A stretch of 64,000 bases of DNA from Schistocerca nitens (taxonomy: Eukaryota > Arthropoda > Insecta > Orthoptera > Acrididae). Shown one piece after another: positions 11,189 to 21,979 of this stretch. Within the stretch, counting starts at the first letter, position 1. The number at the start of each line of letters is the position of its first letter. The notes below the pieces were generated by a model, which had not been told where the DNA came from, did not search any database, and saw only the letters and a list, made by a program, of their open reading frames with translations. The translations under genes and the position numbers were made by a program. The stretch is taken from NCBI RefSeq assembly GCF_023898315.1, contig NC_064617.1, positions 619,123,000 through 619,186,999 of the forward strand, in the 5' to 3' direction.

Positions 11189-13305
11189 CTACATCCTTCT
11201 GATCTGTTTAGTGTATTCATCTCTTGGACTCCCTCTACGATTTTTACCCTCCACGCTGCCCTCCAGTGCTAAATTGGTGATCCCTTGAAGCCTCAGAACA
11301 TGTCCTAACAACCGATCGCTTCTTCTAGTCAAGTTGTGCCACAAACTTCTCTTCTCCCCAATCTTATTCAATACCTCCTCATTTGTTATATGTTCTACCC
11401 ATCTAATCTTCAGCATTCTTCTGTAGCACCACAATTCGAAAGCTTCTATTCTCTTCTTGTCCAAACTAGTTATCGTCCATGTTTCACTTCCATAGATGGC
11501 TACGCTCCATACAAATACTTTCAGAAACGACTTCCTGACACTTAAATCTATACTCTTCAGAAACGCTTTCCTTGCCACTGCCAGTCTACATTTTATATCC
11601 TCTCTACTTCGACCATCATCAGTTATTTTGCTCCCCAAATAGCAAAACTCCTTTACTACTTTAAGTGTCTCATTTCCTAATCTAATTCCCTCAGCATCAC
11701 CCGAGATAACTCGACTACATTCCATTATCCTCGTTTTGCTTTTGTTGATGTTCATCTTATACCCTCCTTTCACGACACTGTCCATTCCGTTCAACTGCTC
11801 TTCCAAGTCCTTTGCTGTCTCTGACAGAATTACAATGTCATCGGCGAACCTCAAAGTTTTTATCTCTTCTCCATGGATTTTAATACCTACTCCGAAATTT
11901 TCTTTTGTTTCCTTCACTGCTTGCTCAATATACAGATTGAATAACATCGGGGAGAGGCTACAAACCAGTCTCACTCCCTTCCCAACCACTGCTTCCCTTT
12001 CATGTTCCTCGACTCTTTATAACTGCCATCTGGTTTCTGTAAAAAGTGTAAATAGCCTTTCGCTCCCTGTATTTATACCCCTGCCACCTTCAGAATTTGA
12101 AAGAGAGTATTTCAGTCAACATTGTCAAAAACCTTCTCTAAGTATACAAATGCTAGAAACGTAGGTTTGCCTTTCCTTAATCTAGCTTCTAAGATAAGTC
12201 GTAGGGTCAGTATTGCCTCACGTGTTCCAATATTTCTATGGAATCCAAACTGATCTTCCCCAAGGTTGGCTTCTACCAGTTTTTCCATTCGTCTGTAAAG
12301 AATTTGCGTTAGTATTTTGCATCCGTGACTTATTAAACTGATTGTTCGGTAATTTTCACATCTGTCAACACCTGCTTTCTTTGGGATTGGAATTATTATA
12401 TTCTTCTTGAAGTCTGAGTGTATTTCGCCTGTCTCATACATCTTGCTCACTACATGGTAGCGTTTAGTGAGGACTGGCTCTCCCATGGCCGTCAGTAGTT
12501 CTAATAGAATTTTGTCTACTCCCGGCGCATTGTTTCGACTCAGGTCTTTCAGTGCTCTGTCAAACTCTTCACGCAGTATCGTATCTCCCATTTCACCTTC
12601 ATCTACATCCTCTTCCATTTCCATAATATTGTCCTCAAGTACATTGCCCTTGTATAGACCCTCTATATACTCCTTCCACCTTTCTGCCTTCCCTTCTTTG
12701 CTTAGAAGTGGGTTTCCATCTGAGCTCTTGATATTAATAGAAGTGGTTCTCTTTCCTCCAAAGGTCTCTTTAATTTTCCTGTAGGTAGTATCTATCTTAC
12801 CCCTAGTAAGATAAGCCTCTACATCCTTACATTTGTCCTCTAGCCGTCCCTGCTTAGCCATTTTGCACTTCCTGTCGATCTCATTTTTGAGACATTTATA
12901 TTCCTTTTTGCCTGCTTCATTTACTGCATTTTTATATTTTCTCCTTTCATCAATTAAATTCAATATTTCTTCTGTTACCCAAGGATTTCTATTAGCCCTC
13001 GTCTTTTTACCTACTTGACCCTCTGCTGCCTTCACTACTTCATCCCTCAGAGCTACCCATTGTTCTTCTACTGTATTTCTTTCCCCAATTCCTGTCAATT
13101 GTTCCCGTATGCTCTCCCTGAAACTCTGTACAACCTCTGGTTCAGTCAGTTTATCCAGGCCCCATCTCCTTAAATTCCCACCTGTTTGCTGTTTCTTCAG
13201 TTTTAATCTACAGTTCATAATCAATAGATTGTGGTCGGAGTCCACATCTGTCACTGGAAATGTCTTACAATTTAAAACCTGGTTCCTAAATCTCTGTCTT
13301 ACCAT
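11189..13305 (-). pseudogene. RTE reverse transcriptase, inactivated
   Basis: Two open blocks cover the reverse transcriptase. The upstream block (13305-12112) has the linker, then NYRTISLISHGCKIL and EDQFGFHRNIGT, and ends at FVYLEKVFDNVD, where the expected catalytic Asp of motif A is Tyr. About 120 bp of frameshifted and stop-containing sequence follows. The downstream block (11989-11189) keeps the motif C sequence RFADD and the C-terminal region with ELWCYRRMLKIRW. A conserved QG before the CSLSP block has become LV. Compared with the copy at 15072-15794, seven residues (KRNLLTS) are deleted. The motif A substitution, stops and frameshifts make it dead. Confidence 0.88.
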
Positions 13306-13381
13306 TATGTAATCTATCTGAAACCTGTCCAGTATCTCCAGGCTTCTTCCATGTATACAACCTTCTTTTATGATTCTTGAA

Positions 13382-14060
13382 CTAAGTGTTAGCTATGATT
13401 AAGTTGTACTCTGTGCAAAAATCTATCAGGCGGTTTCCTCTTTCATTTCTTAACCCCAATCCATATTCGCCTACTACGTTTCCTTCTCTCCTTTTTCGTA
13501 CTACCGAATTCCAGTCACCCATGACTATTAAATTTTCGCCTCCCTTCACCATCTGTATAATTTCTTTTATCTCATCATACATTTCTTCAATTTCTTCGTC
13601 ATCTGCAGAGCTAGTTGCCATATAAACTTGTACTACTGTAGTAGGCGTAGGCTTCGTATCTATCTTGGCCACAACAATGCGTTCATTATGCTTTTTGTAG
13701 TAGCTTACACGCACTCTTATTTTTTTATTCATTATTAAACCGACTCCTGCATTATCCCTATTTGATTTTGTATTTATAACCCTGTATTCGCCTGACCAAA
13801 AGTCTTGTTCCTCCTGCCACCAAACTTCTGTAATTCCTACTATATCTATCTTTAACGTATCCATTTCCCTTTTTAAATTTTCTAACCTACCTGCTCGATT
13901 AAGGGATCTGACATTCCACGCTCCGATCCGTAGAACGGCAGTTTTCTTTCTCCTGATAACGACGTCCTCCTGAGTAGTCCCCGCCCGGAGATCCGAATGG
14001 GGGACTATTTTACCTCCGGAATATTTACCCAAGACGACGGCATCATCATTTAATCATACA
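13382..14060 (-). pseudogene. RTE endonuclease domain
   Basis: This is the apurinic-type endonuclease of the RTE element. It starts near VVLGKYSGGKIVPHSD and continues through LRIGAWNVRSLN, DIVGITEVWW (Glu block), VYMATSS and IVMGDWNSVV (Asp/Asn block). An in-frame TAG after LIIANT and a later frameshift separate it from the reverse transcriptase block. No ATG begins the frame; the open frame enters from the leader side, and the leader around 14060-14340 also carries RTE-typical sequence. Confidence 0.85.
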
Positions 14061-14652
14061 GTAAAGCTGCATGCCTTCAGGAAAAATTACGGCTGAAGTT
14101 TCCCCTGCTTTCAGCCGTTCACAGTACCAGCACATCAAGGCCGTTTTGGTTAGTGTTACAAGGCCAGATCAGTCATTCATCCAGACTGTTGCCCCTGCAA
14201 CTACTGAAAAGGCTGCTGCCCTCTTCATGAACCACACGTTTGTCTGGCCTCTCAACAGATACCCCTCCGTTGTGGTTGCACCTACGGTACGGCTATCTGT
14301 ATCGCTGAGGGACGCAAGCCCGCCCACCAATGGCAAGGTCGATGGTTTTGAGGGGGGGGGGGGTGAAATTAACTATACAGCTCTAAAATGTAAAGTACGC
14401 AATTTCAAGATTCTTGAAACTGAACAGTTAATAAGGTAAAACATATTGCTTGTCAAATCCTGCAAATTCTGAGCCGATCAAGAAGTGGATAGCGCTAATG
14501 CGAAATGCAACACTTACTCCAAATTGAGCATGAAGTCACCAGGTATGGCCGATCGCTGTACCCTAAAGACTGCCCGACTGGCGTCAGCAAGCGTGTACCA
14601 CACTCGGCAGCACGACCAGAGGTCTTTCTTCTTCCCTAGGAGGAGTGCTAGT

Positions 14653-16064
14653 TGAAACGTCCCCTTTGGAAAATTATAAATTACTGTGCTGGTAATCTTC
14701 TACGTTATTTGATACAGAGACAGCTGAGTGAAACTGAACGTACTCAGACATTTCTCTCTTTACTTATTCTGATCATCACTAAACTGACACGCAATGTTTT
14801 TAGCGCAACGCAGTCTGACTTTCAATAATCCCTACAAAAGAACGGCCCTGACAAACAATAACCTATACCTTTCATGAATCAGTTACCTCACGAAAACCTT
14901 CGTTACTCGAAATACTGAAATACAGCGAGCGCTAATACTGCCAGCTAAATAAAAGATTCTAACTACTGAAGGCGCTAACTACTGATAAGCATATTTGGCA
15001 AATGAAATATTTTGATAGAGAATAAACAATGTATTTACCTTAATAGCGTTCAAAAGTCATAATATATATATATGGACAGTGTCTTGAAAGGAGGATATAA
15101 GATGAACATCAACAAAAGCAAAACGAGGATAATGGAATGTAGTCAAATTAAATCGGGTGATGCTGAGGGGATTAGATTAGGAAATGAGACACTTAAAGTA
15201 GTAAAGGAGTTTTGCTATTTGGGGAGTAAAATAACTGATGATGGTCGAAGTAGAGAGGATATAAAATGTAGACTGGCAATGGCAAGGAAATCGTTTCTGA
15301 AGAAGAGAAATTTGTTAACATCGAGTATAGATTTAAGTGTCAGGAAGTCGTTTCTGAAAGTATTTGTATGGACTGTAGCCATGTATGGAAGTGAAACATG
15401 GACGATAACCAGTTTGGACAAGAAGAGAATAGAAGCTTTTGAAATGTGGTGCTACAGAAGAATGCTGAAGATAAGGTGGGTAGATCAAGTAACTAATGAG
15501 GAGGTATTGAATAGGATTGGGGAGAAGAGAAGTTTGTGGCACAACTTGACTAGAAGAAGGGATCGGTTGGTAGGACATGTTTTGAGGCATCAAGAGATCA
15601 CAAATTTAGCATTGGAGGGCAGCGTGGAGGGTAAAAATCGTAGAGGGAGACCAAGAGATCAATACACTAAACAGATTGAGAAGGATGTAGGTTGCAGTAG
15701 GTACTGGGAGATGAAGAAGCTTGCACAGGATAGAGTAGCATGGAGAGCTGCATCTAACCAGTCTCAGGACTGAAGACCACAACAACAACAACATAATTAA
15801 ACAATGTCCTTTTTCTGACGGACACACGTCCAGATCGTGCTCACATAGTAATCTCTCAAAACTCTGGCAACTTTCTCCACATCCACCACTGCTGGCGGCT
15901 CACCTCCAACTGCCCAACGCTACACGCTGTTCACATCCAACTGCCAAACACCACACAAGCGAATATTCCAACTATGAGTCCAACCAGCCACAGACTGCAA
16001 ACAGCACAGTCAGTGATTTTCATACATGGCGTTAGCAACGTAAAAAACTAACAGCTTACTTACA
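14653..16064 (-). repeat. 3' LTR of the LARD-like element, split by an RTE fragment
   Basis: Starts TGAAACGTCCCC and ends CTTACTTACA on the plus strand. Without the inserted LINE piece (15072-15794) it is about 690 bp and aligns along its length with the LTR at 20124-22259 and, with internal deletions in that copy, with the solo LTR at 59113-59623. Confidence 0.85.
15072..15794 (+). mobile_element. 5'-truncated RTE LINE fragment
   Basis: A 233-codon open frame (15072-15773) is the C-terminal end of an RTE reverse transcriptase: NINKSKTRIMECS, CYLGSKITDDGRSRED, EMWCYRRMLKIRW, then the 3' end with a CAA-unit tail. It begins inside the AT tract of the LTR and ends where LTR sequence resumes, so it is a typical 5'-truncated retroposed copy. 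It is closely related to the element at 11089-14364 but keeps residues deleted there. It has no function by itself. Confidence 0.9.
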
Positions 16065-16440
16065 TAGCCTCCATGCTCCCCACAAAAAATTTGACAAATT
16101 GTTTTGGGCAGTGACCAATAATTATTTGCTACTTTTTTATATTAACGATAACAAATATATCAAATGCATACAATTATTGATACAATGTTGGTCAAAAGCA
16201 AAAATTGTTCTCACATAGACAGTCCTGATCATTCATCACAGTAGTAATTTGCAGTTTTGTTTTTCTCTAAGTCTGAGCAGCAAAAGAAAATGCACACGTA
16301 AGTAGTGGATTTCCATGCAGTCTTGAAGAAGTAGTGTTGTCCATCCAACGGTTAGATAGTGCTGATTCTCGACATGTAGACAGGTAATGGGCCACAACGG
16401 AGCAAACACACAGCAGAGTCAGTCGAAGTCTTGAAGAATA

Positions 16441-16665
16441 TTGGTAGGTAGGTCATCACAGAGCAGACCCACAGTTTTTCCTGTAGAGATAATGGTATTG
16501 GTGGGCCACCACAGGTCCAGACTCACTGTAGTCTTTGTAGAGAGTACGGTATTGGTGGGCCATCAAAGGTGCACACCCAATGCAGTCCTTGTAGAGGTGA
16601 TGGTATTGGTGGGCCACCAAAGATGCAGACCCACTGTAGTCCTTGTACAGATGGCCAGCATCCAC
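16441..16665 (+). repeat. 54-bp tandem repeat in the LARD-like interior
   Basis: About four units with the core ggtattggtgggcca recur with spacings of 55 and 53 bp (core starts at 16494, 16549 and 16602), with diverged half units at each end. The period is close to a multiple of three, which keeps frames open on both strands; the resulting ORFs are not evidence of a protein. Confidence 0.85.
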
Positions 16666-18931
16666 CTGTTGCGACTGTGTGGGTGCAGAATCACCATCGA
16701 AGAGTCTTGTGGATAATATAGCAAGTCCATAAACGTCCACTTGTGCACTCACAAAGTTTTTGGAATTTCCTTAGAACCAGCAATGCTGTTAACCAGTCCC
16801 TTGCTGAATTGTCAACACACACATGTGAGCACTAACAGTCCCTTTTTTTCTTCTTACATATTGTAAAGATACTATGACCAACAGAAATGTGTGCACTGAA
16901 ATGAATCCCTACAAGTTACTTAATCTGATGAACTGGTGTCAATTACAATTTTATGACATGAAAATACAGTTACAAAGGTACAGAAATCTCCATTAAAGAA
17001 CGTAATAATACAGATAACATTTGTAGTAATACAGGCTTCACAATAGAATAGAAATAAACATATACATCAGTGTTACAGGAAATATGACATAAGTAAATAA
17101 ATTAAAAAATGAGAAGAGCTTTCGAAACATTAACTTCACACATGATCATTACAACAGAACAGAATAAATAAGTTCTAAACATCTTTACAATGTAAATAAC
17201 ATATTATTAATGAAAATTATATTTGAGGATAACAGTATTCTGCATCATAGTGAATCTAGCTTAGTATTAGAAGAGAAAAAAATTCTGTGATACAGCACAC
17301 AGAGACAGGAAGAACACAAATACACAAGGGTACACAAACACATAGCGGAATAACACAAAAATTAAGGACAGGGTTTGTTTTCAGTGAAACATTTGGTACT
17401 GCAGTATTTATGGTATTTGATTTGCAAACAAAATTTTCTTTACTTTTCGGAGATCTCCCTTAGATCATCATTATTCCAAGAAAATCCTACCTAAACCTGT
17501 TGTCCCTAAACCCTACTTTTGTTCATATCCTCTTTCATAACAATTTTTCTTCACTGTACACTACTTGTTTAGCCAAACCTTTTTCTTATAGCTTCTTATT
17601 GCATTTCTTCCAGTTCATCACGACTCATTCTCTTATACTGTCAACCCTCTCTTAAGCTAATTTAAATCTACTGAGCTCAGATGCATAAACTAAGGGATGA
17701 GGCAATGCAGCAGCACAAAACAATTAACACAAACAGCAATGACAAAAAGATGCAACTTGGCAAAGCAAGCAGCAGGATATCTAAATTACCAGAGCAAATG
17801 CAACATTAAAACTAATATGGGCCTATGTGCAGCAACAATAAAAATAAATCAGTAGTAAGACTGGCTTAATACAACGCAAAATTCAGTAGGACAGCGCCTG
17901 ACAAACGGCAGCAGCAAATGCAATAACTTCACCTAAACATGACAAAGCGTAAGCAGAAAAAATGTTACACTAAAGATAGGAAATGTTTAATACCTATGTC
18001 ACATCTTAACACTAGACTGATGCATCACCAAGTCCTTGAAAAAATTATGTATGCAATTCCTGTGAAGGGAAATGTCTATTTGTGCTCCCTTTTTTAAGAA
18101 AGTAGCTCATAAAATTATTGTTAAATTTTATGTTAACCAAGCTGCAGTGTCGCTAGAAACTAGATATTGAACAAAATAAGCAAATATATGCATAAAGCAA
18201 GGCATGATATGTCATTCACTAGCTGTATGGCAATTCAGTAAATATCAGCGATGCTTTCTACAAAGAAATGTCAATAGCTAGGTTAATGACCTTTTTTTCT
18301 CCACCTAATGGCTGTTATTCAGGCAACTGTCACACAGCTGGGCGCCCACAACACATTACGCCAAGGTCACTTACCTTCCTTTCCGAAATATTTACTACAG
18401 TAGTTTCCACTACAGTGACAGTCTCACATATATAAAAAAATTTCACAGGTTGAGAATTTACATTACAAATTTGTAGAAACTAAATCCCATAAATATAACA
18501 GTGTCCAACAATTTCCCCCGGCATTGTGATACATTCATGCATGTCCATACATTTCATAACTCTGTAAGTACGGTTCTTGGTTTCCTACATCCTTTTCACA
18601 AACCAGTGTCTCTAACCTCTTCTCATTATTCATATACATATAAACATGTAACCACATTCCTCATACAGCATCATCTTATTCATCATAAACATATCTCAAC
18701 ATCATAATAGACATTGTCGTCACAATAATAATATCATAACACCTCAGTCAAATCTCAAAAACGTCGTACCCTTCTTCAATAATTTCAAAACAAACAAAAA
18801 AAAAAATTCTCTGCTCATTTCAGTAGTGTCATCTACCTCAAACGTTCTTCAAAAATCATGATCCCATATCAAATACATCATTTGCAGTTCTCACAGTATC
18901 ACAATGGCTCTGAAAAAATATGAAGAGTTCA
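16666..18931. other. Non-coding interior of the LARD-like element
   Basis: AT-rich sequence with no ORF of note and no recognisable gag, protease, reverse transcriptase or integrase motif on either strand. Confidence 0.65.
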
Positions 18932-19126
18932 AAAAATTTTTCAAATGTGTATGAAATCTTATGGGACTTAACTACTAAGGTCATCAGTCCCTAAGCTTAC
19001 ACACTACTTAACCTAAATTATCCTACGGACAAACACTTACGCCCATGCCTGAGGGAGGACTCGAACCTTCCAGCCGCACAGTCCATGACTGCAGCGCCCA
19101 AGACCACTCGGCTAATCCCGCGCAGC
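18932..19126 (-). mobile_element. tRNA-derived SINE, family B (copy 1)
   Basis: On the minus strand the head has a B-box (ggttcgagtcc) and the body carries a stretch complementary to ggtcatcagtccctaagc. It is flanked by an 11-bp duplication tgaagagttca at 18921-18931 and 19127-19137. It is distinct from family A and related to the copy at 55796. Confidence 0.88.
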
Positions 19127-19524
19127 TGAAGAGTTCACAAAGTACAGACAAAATAAATTAAGTGTGAATTTACCCAACTGTGTAATTGTGTAAACATGTC
19201 ACTGATGTAGTAAAAAAATTTTTTTTGTTTCTCTGTTAAATAATCAGATTTCTGTGTAATTCTGTGTTAGAGAAATATGGTACCGATGTGTAAAGTTGTA
19301 TAAGCAAATACCATATTAGCTAGGGCTCCTAGCGCTTGCCATGCGATTAGTACACAAAGTAAACGTATACCCCCTGAGGATTAATGAATTATACCCTCAG
19401 GTATTACAGATTACAGCAATGGAATGAACCTTCTTTGTATCTTTGTAATTCAAAAATCATTAAAAAAATGTTTGAAGTACAAAAATTAATCACTCAAATG
19501 CGTGTCGCGTGTCATTTCGGCTTC

Positions 19525-19776
19525 CTAGGGCGAGCTGTTGCCGATCGATCGATCGACAGTACTACCCTGTTCACTAGCTGTTTCACTGTCTAGACGATTA
19601 TTTATTGCCTGGTCCATTCCCCTATGCACTATTACCAGATTACTATTTTGACCATTAGTTAATTCATTACATGGTGGGGCTAACACACTACTATCGTCTT
19701 CACTGTCATTTCTCAGTTTACTTCGGAGCCTAGTATTACGTTTTTCACACGCCGTAATTATCACAAAATTTCTCAT
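19525..19776 (-). pseudogene. Short ORF near the 5' LTR, possible gag N-terminus
   Basis: An 83-codon frame from the ATG at 19776-19774, about 350 bp inside the 5' LTR and in the sense direction of the LARD-like element. It encodes an acidic, polar sequence (LRNDSEDDSSVLAPP, ASEQGSTVDRSIGNSSP) with no known domain. Downstream, the frame closes and no gag homology follows. Its position is where gag would begin, so it may be a gag stub left after internal replacement. It could equally be a chance ORF. Confidence 0.35.
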
Positions 19777-19950
19777 GATAACACAGAAAAGCACAATTTG
19801 GAGAGTAAAATAGAAAAACACATTAACATGCACTGAAAATAGTATCAAATTAATTGCAAGCCCAGCTGCGAAATATTTGGTGCATATCTACATGCATGCC
19901 ACAACTGTTTTACAGTACAACAAAGTAAAACTACAACTACAAAGGAGATT

Positions 19951-20002
19951 GGTTGGTTGGTTTGGGGGATTAAAGGGACCAGGCTGCGACGGTCATCGGT
20001 CC
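19951..20002. mobile_element. 52-bp retroposed SINE scrap with target duplication
   Basis: A short insert (ggttggttggtttggggg... to ...ggtcatcggtc) sits between two perfect copies of ctacaaaggagatt at 19937-19950 and 20003-20016. It is the end of a SINE-like family cut very short at insertion. Confidence 0.8.
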
Positions 20003-20510
20003 CTACAAAGGAGATTCTCTCTACAATTACATTGTATCAATAAACAATAAGTACACTAATTACATAAACTAAAAGAAAAATCAGAAGATTCCAGTGAGGT
20101 ATTCTCAGCTAAGGGTCCACATATGAAATGTCCCCTTTGAAAAATTATGAATTACTGTGCTGGTAATCTTCTACATTATTTGATACAGAGACAGCTGAGT
20201 AAAACTGAACGTACTCAGACATTTCTCTCTTTACTTATTCTGATCATCACCAAACTGACACACAATATTTTTAGCGCAACGCAATCTGACTTTCAACAAT
20301 CCCTACAAAAGAATGGCCCTGACTATCAGTAACCTATACCTTTCATGAATCGCTTACCTCACAAAAATCTTCGTTACTCGAAGTATTGCAATACAGCGAG
20401 CGGCAATACTGCCAGCTACCAAAGGCACTAACTACTGATAGGCATAGTTGGCAAATGAAATATTTTGATAGAGAACAATATATTTACCTGAATAGCATTC
20501 AAAAGTCATA

Positions 20511-21927
20511 CTCCTGGAAATTGAAAAAAGAACACATTGACACCGGTGTGTCAGACCCATCATACTTGCTCCGGACACTGCGAGAGGGCTGTACAAGCAA
20601 TGATCACACGCACGGCGCAGCGGACACACCAGGAACCGCGGTGTTGGCCGTCGAATGGCGCTAGCTGCGCAGCATTTGTGCACCGCCGCCGTCAGTGTCA
20701 GCCAGTTTGCCGTGGCATACGGAGCTCCATCGCAGTCTTTAACACTGGTAGCATGCCGCGACAGCGTGGACGTGAACTGTATGTGCAGTTGACGGACTTT
20801 GAGCGAGGGCGTATAGTGGGCATGCGGGAGGCCGGGTGGACGTACCGCCGAATTGCTCAACACGTGGGGCATGAGGTCTCCACAGTACATCGATGTTGTC
20901 GCCAGTGGTCGGCGGAAGGTGCACGTGCCCGTCGACCTGGGACCGGACCGCAGCGACGCACGGATGCACGCCAAGACCGTAGGATCCTACGCAGTGCCGT
21001 AGGGGACCGCACCGCCACTTCCCCGCAAATTAGGGACACTGTTGCTCCTGGGGTATCGGCGAGGACCATTCGCAACCGTCTCCATGAAGATGGGCTACGG
21101 TCCCGCACACCGTTAGGCCGTCTTCCGCTCACGCCCCAACATCGTGCAGCCCGCCTCCAGTGGTGTCGCGACAGGCGTGAATGGAGGGACGAATGGAGAC
21201 GTGTCGTCTTCAGCGATGAGAGTCGCTTCTGCCTTGGTGCCAATGATGGTCGTATGCGTGTTTGGCGCCGTGCAGGTGAGCGCCACAATCAGGACTGCAT
21301 ACGACCGAGGCACACAGGGCCAACACCCGGCATCATGGTGTGGGGAGCGATCTCCTACACTGGCCGTACACCACTGGTGATCGTCGAGGGGACACTGAAT
21401 AGTGCACGGTACATCCAAACCGTCATCGAACCCATCGTTCTACCATTCCTAGACCGGCAAGGGAACTTGCTGTTCCAACAGGACAATGCACGTCCGCATG
21501 TATCCCGTGCCACCCAACGTGCTCTAGAAGGTGTAAGTCAACTACCCTGGCCAGCAAGATCTCCGGATCTGTCCCCCATTGAGCATGTTTGGGACTGGAT
21601 GAAGAGTCGTCTCACGCGGTCTGCACGTCCAGCACGAACGCTGGTCCAACTGAGGCGCCAGGTGGAAATGGCATGGCAAACCGTTCCACAGGACTACATC
21701 CAGCATCTCTACGATCGTCTCCATGGGAGAATAGCAGCCTGCATTGCTGCGAAAGGTGGATATACACTGTACTGGTGCCGACATTGTGCATGCTCTGTTG
21801 CCTGTGTCTATGTGCCTGTGGTTCTGTCAGTGTGATCATGTGATGTATCTGACCCCAGGAGTGTGTCAATAAAGTTTCCCCTTCCTGGGACAATGAATTC
21901 ACGGTGTTCTTATTTCAATTTCCAGGA

Positions 21928-21928
<1 letters not shown>
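20511..21928 (+). mobile_element. Complete Tc1-like DNA transposon
   Basis: A 1418-bp element bounded by inverted repeats of about 25 bp (ctcctggaaattgaaa at the left, its complement at the right end) and by TA on each side (20509-20510, 21929-21930), the expected target duplication. It carries one uninterrupted transposase gene and a polyadenylation signal aataaa at 21868-21873. It sits in the AT tract of an LTR. It is markedly more GC-rich than its surroundings and looks recently inserted. Confidence 0.95.
20753..21835 (+). CDS. Tc1-like transposase, intact
   Basis: A 360-residue DDE transposase that would excise and reinsert the element at TA dinucleotides. The N-terminal half holds helix-turn-helix DNA-binding segments (ERGRIVGMREAGWTYRRIA at 17-35; a second near 75-115). 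The catalytic triad is visible: Asp155 (FSDESRF), Asp244 (QQDNARPH) and Glu277 (LSPIEHVW). Thirty-two residues separate the last two, against the 34 usual in Tc1. I chose the ATG at 20753, not the upstream in-frame codons, because MPRQRG starts the conserved part and lies after a plausible 5' UTR. The last 20 residues (after GGYTLY) are Cys- and Val-rich and look like read-through of a lost stop codon. Confidence 0.93.
   Translation: MPRQRGRELYVQLTDFERGRIVGMREAGWTYRRIAQHVGHEVSTVHRCCRQWSAEGARARRPGTGPQRRTDARQDRRILRSAVGDRTATSPQIRDTVAPGVSARTIRNRLHEDGLRSRTPLGRLPLTPQHRAARLQWCRDRREWRDEWRRVVFSDESRFCLGANDGRMRVWRRAGERHNQDCIRPRHTGPTPGIMVWGAISYTGRTPLVIVEGTLNSARYIQTVIEPIVLPFLDRQGNLLFQQDNARPHVSRATQRALEGVSQLPWPARSPDLSPIEHVWDWMKSRLTRSARPARTLVQLRRQVEMAWQTVPQDYIQHLYDRLHGRIAACIAAKGGYTLYWCRHCACSVACVYVPVVLSV

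Positions 21929-21974
<46 letters not shown>
21929..21974. repeat. (TA)n tract in the LTR
   Basis: About 23 TA units directly after the transposon. The same position in the other LTR and in the solo LTR also has an AT tract, so it belongs to the LTR. Confidence 0.95.

Positions 21975-21979
<5 letters not shown>

Larger units (their letters stand above)
11089..14364 (-). mobile_element. RTE-type LINE, degraded but near full length
   Basis: A minus-strand non-LTR retrotransposon. Its 5' leader runs to about 14364, beside a G tract at 14352-14363; then come the endonuclease, reverse transcriptase, and a very short 3' end terminating in CAA units (GTT at 11089-11102 on the plus strand). The short 3' end with a simple-repeat tail and the CFDP2-like endonuclease start (LRIGAWNVRSL) point to the RTE/BovB group. 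Four other fragments of related elements are in the window. Confidence 0.85.

Noticed and set aside
16441-16752. ORFs on both strands with an 18-residue repeat (VLVGH units)
   Set aside because: They follow from a 54-bp tandem DNA repeat whose length is near a multiple of three; frames are open on both strands, which points to an artefact.
16065-20123. Hidden reverse transcriptase in the LARD-like interior
   Set aside because: I looked on both strands for FADD/YxDD, DTGA and integrase-like motifs and found none; only one short frame near the 5' LTR remains.
20432-21902. Several minus-strand ORFs of 76-180 codons
   Set aside because: They are shadows of the plus-strand Tc1-like transposase in GC-rich sequence.
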